Position numbers and translations under genes: made by a program. 64,000 bases of DNA from JABDIP01 sp965227455 (GTDB lineage: Bacteria; Pseudomonadota; Alphaproteobacteria; DSM-16000; Inquilinaceae). Below, in pieces: positions 60,925 through 64,000 of this stretch. The notes under the pieces are model-generated. The model was not told where the DNA came from. It did not search any database and saw only the letters and a list, made by a program, of their open reading frames with translations. The number at the start of each line of letters is the position of its first letter. Position 1 is the first letter of the stretch. The stretch lies in assembly GCA_965227455.1 (NCBI GenBank), contig OZ245752.1:496001-560000 (forward strand), written 5' to 3'.

Positions 60925-62154
60925 TCAAACCGCGCCTCCATCCCGCAACGCGGCGATCTCCGCCGCCGAAAGCCCCAGCCAGTCCTGTAGAACCGCGTCC
61001 GTATGCTGCCCCAGGGTTGGCGGCGCGTGCCGGTGCGCCACCGGCGTGTCGGACAGCTTGAACGGGCTGCCGATCAGGTCGATCGGGTCCGGCGCCAGCG
61101 GATGCTCCATGGCGATCTTCATGTCCCGGGCAAGCACATGCGGGTCGGCGAACACCTGGTCGAGCGTGTTGATCGGCCCGCAGGGGATCGCGTGCGCCTC
61201 GAGCTCTGAAAGCCAATCGGCGCAGGACCGCGCCGCCATCACGGGTTCCAGGATCGCGATAAGCTCCGACCGGTTGCGGACCCGCGCCGGGTTGGTGGCG
61301 AAGCGGTTGTCGGCCGCCAGCTCGGGCCGGCCGGCGACATCGCAGAAGCGGGCGAACTGGCTGTCATTGCCCACCGCCAGGATGAAATGCCCGTCCGATG
61401 CGGCGAAGGCCTGATAGGGCACGATGGTCGGATGGGCATTGCCGTATCGCGGCGTGCGCTCGCCCGAGGTGAGGTAGTACTGGCCGGCGTTGGACAGCCA
61501 GGCCACCTGTGAATCCAAGAGCGACAGATCGACCTGCTGGCCTTCGCCGGAGGCATCGCGGTGCCGCAGTGCGGCCAGGATGGCGACGGTTGCGTACATG
61601 CCGGCCATCAGGTCGGCGATCGCCACGCCGACCTTCATCGGCTGGCCTTCCGGCTCGCCGGTCACGCTCATGATCCCGCCCATGGCCTGGATCAGGAAAT
61701 CGTAGCCGGGCCGGTCGGAACAGGGTCCGGTCAGCCCGAACCCGGTGATCGAGCAATAGACCAGGCCCGGACATTCGCCTTTGAGCTGGTCGTAGCCGAG
61801 TCCGTATCGCGCCAGCGTTCCGGGCTTGTAGTTCTCGATCAGGACATCGGCCTTGCCGGCCAGGGCGACGGCGATCTGCCGGCCTTCGGGCTTGGTGTAG
61901 TCCAGGGTCAGGGAGCGCTTGTTGCGATTCGCGCTGAGGTAATAGGCGCTCTCGGTGGTGTCCTCGCCGTCCGAATTCTTAAGAAATGGCGGCCCCCAGC
62001 GGCGGGTGTCGTCGCCGGCCCCCGGACGCTCGACCTTGACCACGTCGGCGCCCAGGTCGCCGAGCATCTGCGTGGCGCTGGGGCCCGCAAGTACCCGGGT
62101 CATATCGAGAATCCGCAATCCCGCAAGGGCCGAATTTTCTTCCGCCGGTGGCAT
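60925..62154 (-). CDS. CaiB/BaiF (family III) CoA-transferase
   Basis: 409 residues. LAGLRILDMTRVLAGPSATQ, LGADVVKVERPG, ANRNKRSLTLDYTKPEG and YKPGTLARYGLGYDQL are family signatures; the catalytic Asp lies in AIADLMAGM. It differs clearly from the copy at 458-1663. There are no catabolic neighbours, so the substrate cannot be inferred. Convergent with cls across a repeat, divergent from the outer-membrane gene. Confidence 0.92.
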   Translation of the reverse strand: MPPAEENSALAGLRILDMTRVLAGPSATQMLGDLGADVVKVERPGAGDDTRRWGPPFLKNSDGEDTTESAYYLSANRNKRSLTLDYTKPEGRQIAVALAGKADVLIENYKPGTLARYGLGYDQLKGECPGLVYCSITGFGLTGPCSDRPGYDFLIQAMGGIMSVTGEPEGQPMKVGVAIADLMAGMYATVAILAALRHRDASGEGQQVDLSLLDSQVAWLSNAGQYYLTSGERTPRYGNAHPTIVPYQAFAASDGHFILAVGNDSQFARFCDVAGRPELAADNRFATNPARVRNRSELIAILEPVMAARSCADWLSELEAHAIPCGPINTLDQVFADPHVLARDMKIAMEHPLAPDPIDLIGSPFKLSDTPVAHRHAPPTLGQHTDAVLQDWLGLSAAEIAALRDGGAV

Positions 62155-62330
62155 CCGAAATCCCTGGTCGTGGCGCTAACGCCTTGGATTCAATCGCGCC
62201 AACGTGATGCCGGCGTTAACCTTTTCTACAAGGTGGGGGTGTACCATGGCTGACGTTGCAACAGCCTGGCAAGCCGCGGCGGGGCGGATGCAGTGCATAG
62301 CCAGTTCGGTTGATCGCAGGGAATGCCCCT

Positions 62331-62993
62331 ATGAAACCAGTTAATGCCCTCGCCGGCATCTGTGCGGCATTTGTGATTGCTCTTGGGTCCTCCCAAGCGT
62401 TGGCCCAGGGCAACAGCCGGGTTGCTATCGGCGCCCAGGGCAGCACCGCCGGATTCGGTCCGGAGATCGCCTATTCCGTCTCGCCACACTTCACCGTGCG
62501 AGGCGTCGGCAACTATCTGTCCTTTGACTATGACGAGACGTATGACGGGATCGACTACGATCTGGACGTCGACCTCATGTCCGGCGGCGGTTTCGTCGAT
62601 TATCACCCGCTGCGCAACGGCTTTCATCTGACGCTGGGCGCCCTGTACAACGGCAATGAGGCGAATCTGAGCGCATTCGCGCCGGCAGGTTCGGTGGTCG
62701 GCGGGACGACGCTGCCGGCGGCGGCAGGGCTGAGTGGCGATCTGTCCGTCGACGAGTTCTCGCCGTATGTGGGCCTCGGCTACGACACGACTTTCACCAG
62801 CCGAAGCAACTGGACCTTCACGGTCCGCGCCGGCGTGCTGTATCAGGGCAACCCGGATGTCGTGCTCAGGCAGACGTCTGGTCCGGCGATTCCCGGCGTC
62901 GATCTGGACGCTGAGGCGCGCAACATTGAGGACGAGCTCGACCTCGTCGAGTTCTACCCCGTCCTCTCGATCGGGCTGAATTACCGCTTCTAG
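62331..62993 (+). CDS. Outer-membrane beta-barrel protein
   Basis: 220 residues, ATG behind AGGGA. A signal peptide (MKPVNALAGICAAFVIALGS, cleavage near ALAQ) and alternating beta-strand pattern (VAIGAQGSTAGFGPEIAYSV, FTVRGVGNYLSFDYDE, FYPVLSIGLNYRF) end with a terminal Phe, the usual outer-membrane signature. Function unknown. The stop interlocks with that of the convergent ruvX (CTAG at 62990-62993). Confidence 0.85.
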   Translation: MKPVNALAGICAAFVIALGSSQALAQGNSRVAIGAQGSTAGFGPEIAYSVSPHFTVRGVGNYLSFDYDETYDGIDYDLDVDLMSGGGFVDYHPLRNGFHLTLGALYNGNEANLSAFAPAGSVVGGTTLPAAAGLSGDLSVDEFSPYVGLGYDTTFTSRSNWTFTVRAGVLYQGNPDVVLRQTSGPAIPGVDLDAEARNIEDELDLVEFYPVLSIGLNYRF

Positions 62994-63481
62994 CGATCTG
63001 ATCTTTCGGCGCTGCGTGCGTGTCGCAGCGCGTCCAATGCGCCCTGCAGGATGTAGGCGGCCGCCGCGGTATCGACGGTTTTCGCCCGTTTCTTCCGACT
63101 GAGATCGGCGCTGACCATCGCCCGTTCGACCGCGCTGGTCGACAGCCGCTCATCCCAGAACGCCACCGGCAAATCGCGCATCGCCAGCAGATTGGCCGCG
63201 AATTGCCGCGACGACTGGCAGCGCGGCCCCTCCGTACCGTCCATATTGACCGGCAGGCCGATCACCAGCCCGCCGACCTCGCGCGCATCCACCAGCTTCA
63301 GGAGCTCCTCGGCATCCAGGGTGAATTTGCGCCGCCGGATGGTGCCGACCGGCGAGGCGATCATGAACCCGGAATCCGACAGCGCCATCCCGATGGTCTT
63401 CTCGCCAAGGTCCAGGCCAAGCAGGCGCTGACCCGGAGACAGGGCATCGGCGAGGTCGGCCACGTCGTCATGGACGCTCAC
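62990..63481 (-). CDS. ruvX: Holliday junction resolvase-like protein RuvX/YqgF
   Basis: 163 residues, GTG start preceded by AAGGA at ten bases. RLLGLDLGEKTIGMALSDSG, VGGLVIGLPVNMDGTEGPR and TSAVERAMVSADLSRKKR are family motifs; the RNase H-like active site Asp residues are in place. It processes the 5' end of 16S rRNA precursor and may act on recombination intermediates. The neighbourhood gatC-ruvX is common in alphaproteobacteria. Confidence 0.93.
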   Translation of the reverse strand: MSVHDDVADLADALSPGQRLLGLDLGEKTIGMALSDSGFMIASPVGTIRRRKFTLDAEELLKLVDAREVGGLVIGLPVNMDGTEGPRCQSSRQFAANLLAMRDLPVAFWDERLSTSAVERAMVSADLSRKKRAKTVDTAAAAYILQGALDALRHARSAERSDR

Positions 63482-63648
63482 AGGGGCAAATTCCTTCCGC
63501 AATCAGGGGCGCGACACTCTGCCGATGGGCGGCGAACTTGCCAAGTGCCGGTGGTGGCTGCCGCTGCTGCGGCCGTGCCCCTTGCCGGTGCCGGAAACGC
63601 CGTGCTATCTGCGCAGCGCATCCTCAAACCAGCATCGCAGGCAGTCCC

Positions 63649-63936
63649 ATGGCACTCGACGAGGCCACCGTCGCCAAGATCGCCCATCTGGCCCGCATCC
63701 GGCTCGACGAGTCGCAACGCCCGGCGCTGGCCGAGGAGTTGAACAACATCCTCGGCTGGGTCGAGCAGCTGAGCGAGGTCAATACCGACGACGTGCCGCC
63801 GATGACCAGCGTTGCGCCGCACACCCTGCGCCGCCGCGCCGACGAGGTGTCCGACGGCCATTATCCGGACCGGGTGCTCGGCAACGCGCCGGAGAGCGCC
63901 AGCGGGTTCTATGCCGTGCCGAAGGTGGTGGAGTGA
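63649..63936 (+). CDS. gatC: Glutamyl/aspartyl-tRNA amidotransferase subunit C
   Basis: 95 residues: MALDEATVAKIAHLARIRLD, the conserved LNNILGWVEQL helix, and a C-terminal tail ending PKVVE. It stabilises the GatCAB complex that converts Glu-tRNA-Gln and Asp-tRNA-Asn to Gln-tRNA and Asn-tRNA. The stop overlaps the gatA start by one base (TGATG). Confidence 0.96.
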   Translation: MALDEATVAKIAHLARIRLDESQRPALAEELNNILGWVEQLSEVNTDDVPPMTSVAPHTLRRRADEVSDGHYPDRVLGNAPESASGFYAVPKVVE

Positions 63937-64000
63937 TGGGCGAGCTGACCGAACTGACCCTGGCGGAGGCCCGCGATCGGCTGGCCAAGGGCGACATCAG
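63936..64000 (+). CDS. gatA: Glutamyl/aspartyl-tRNA amidotransferase subunit A, 5' end only
   Basis: First ~21 residues (MGELTELTLAEARDRLAKGD), cut by the window edge. The sequence LTLAEARDRLAKGDI matches the GatA N-terminal helix, and the position after gatC is the standard order. Confidence 0.85.
   Translation, partial: MGELTELTLAEARDRLAKGDI

Overview
The window is a high-G+C chromosomal segment of an alphaproteobacterium, most likely a Rhodospirillales-type one. The evidence is conserved gene order and typical alphaproteobacterial genes: ndk / cytochrome aa3 subunit IV / purN-purM / DUF2066 / AI-2E-type permease / hdaA / ppk1 / ppx / rnd / aspS; eipB; dinB with a zinc-ribbon start; divK-pleD; rpmG; rnr-topA-dprA-plsY-pyrC-pyrB; ruvX; gatC-gatA. 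I saw no tRNA, rRNA, insertion sequence, prophage or CRISPR array. The species cannot be named from the sequence alone.

Layout. 1-5741 (minus): one tightly overlapping operon with a Tat-exported solute-binding protein, ABC ATPase, permease, FAD oxidoreductase, CoA-transferase and enoyl-CoA hydratase (cut by the window edge). It looks like uptake plus CoA-dependent breakdown of an unidentified small organic compound. 6217-7421: a DUF4259-like protein and a glycine-zipper membrane peptide. 7449-9344: an ABC-F ATPase. 9503-13379 (minus): a three-subunit molybdenum hydroxylase (FAD, 2Fe-2S and molybdopterin subunits) followed by a MoaD/ThiS-like protein. 13790-19345: housekeeping genes for nucleotides, purines and control of replication initiation. 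19644-22643: a secreted protein with about 20 near-identical WD40 repeats. 22693-29515: sixA, then polyphosphate metabolism (ppk1, ppx) behind a leader with two strong hairpins, an OmpA-like protein, and RNase D.

29589-39005 is an accessory block between rnd and aspS. It holds a solute-binding protein without a signal peptide, an SLC13-type transporter with a DUF3604 enzyme, a PhnD-like binding protein, and a hybrid histidine kinase with a degenerate first receiver. 39287-48538: aspS, a diguanylate cyclase, eipB, dinB, the divK-pleD signalling pair, rpmG and a carboxyl-terminal processing protease. 48697-59192 (minus): RNA decay, topology, DNA processing, lipid and pyrimidine genes, interrupted by an AT-rich orphan gene (55613-56719). 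59350-64000: cardiolipin synthase, a second CoA-transferase, an outer-membrane barrel, ruvX, gatC and the start of gatA.

System-level threads. Two separate CaiB/BaiF CoA-transferases, three solute-binding proteins and an SLC13 carrier suggest a scavenging heterotroph. Two GGDEF enzymes plus DivK/PleD indicate cyclic-di-GMP and cell-cycle signalling. The AspRS carries a His typical of non-discriminating enzymes, consistent with the GatCAB amidotransferase genes at the right edge. Three different inverted-repeat elements each sit exactly between convergent genes.
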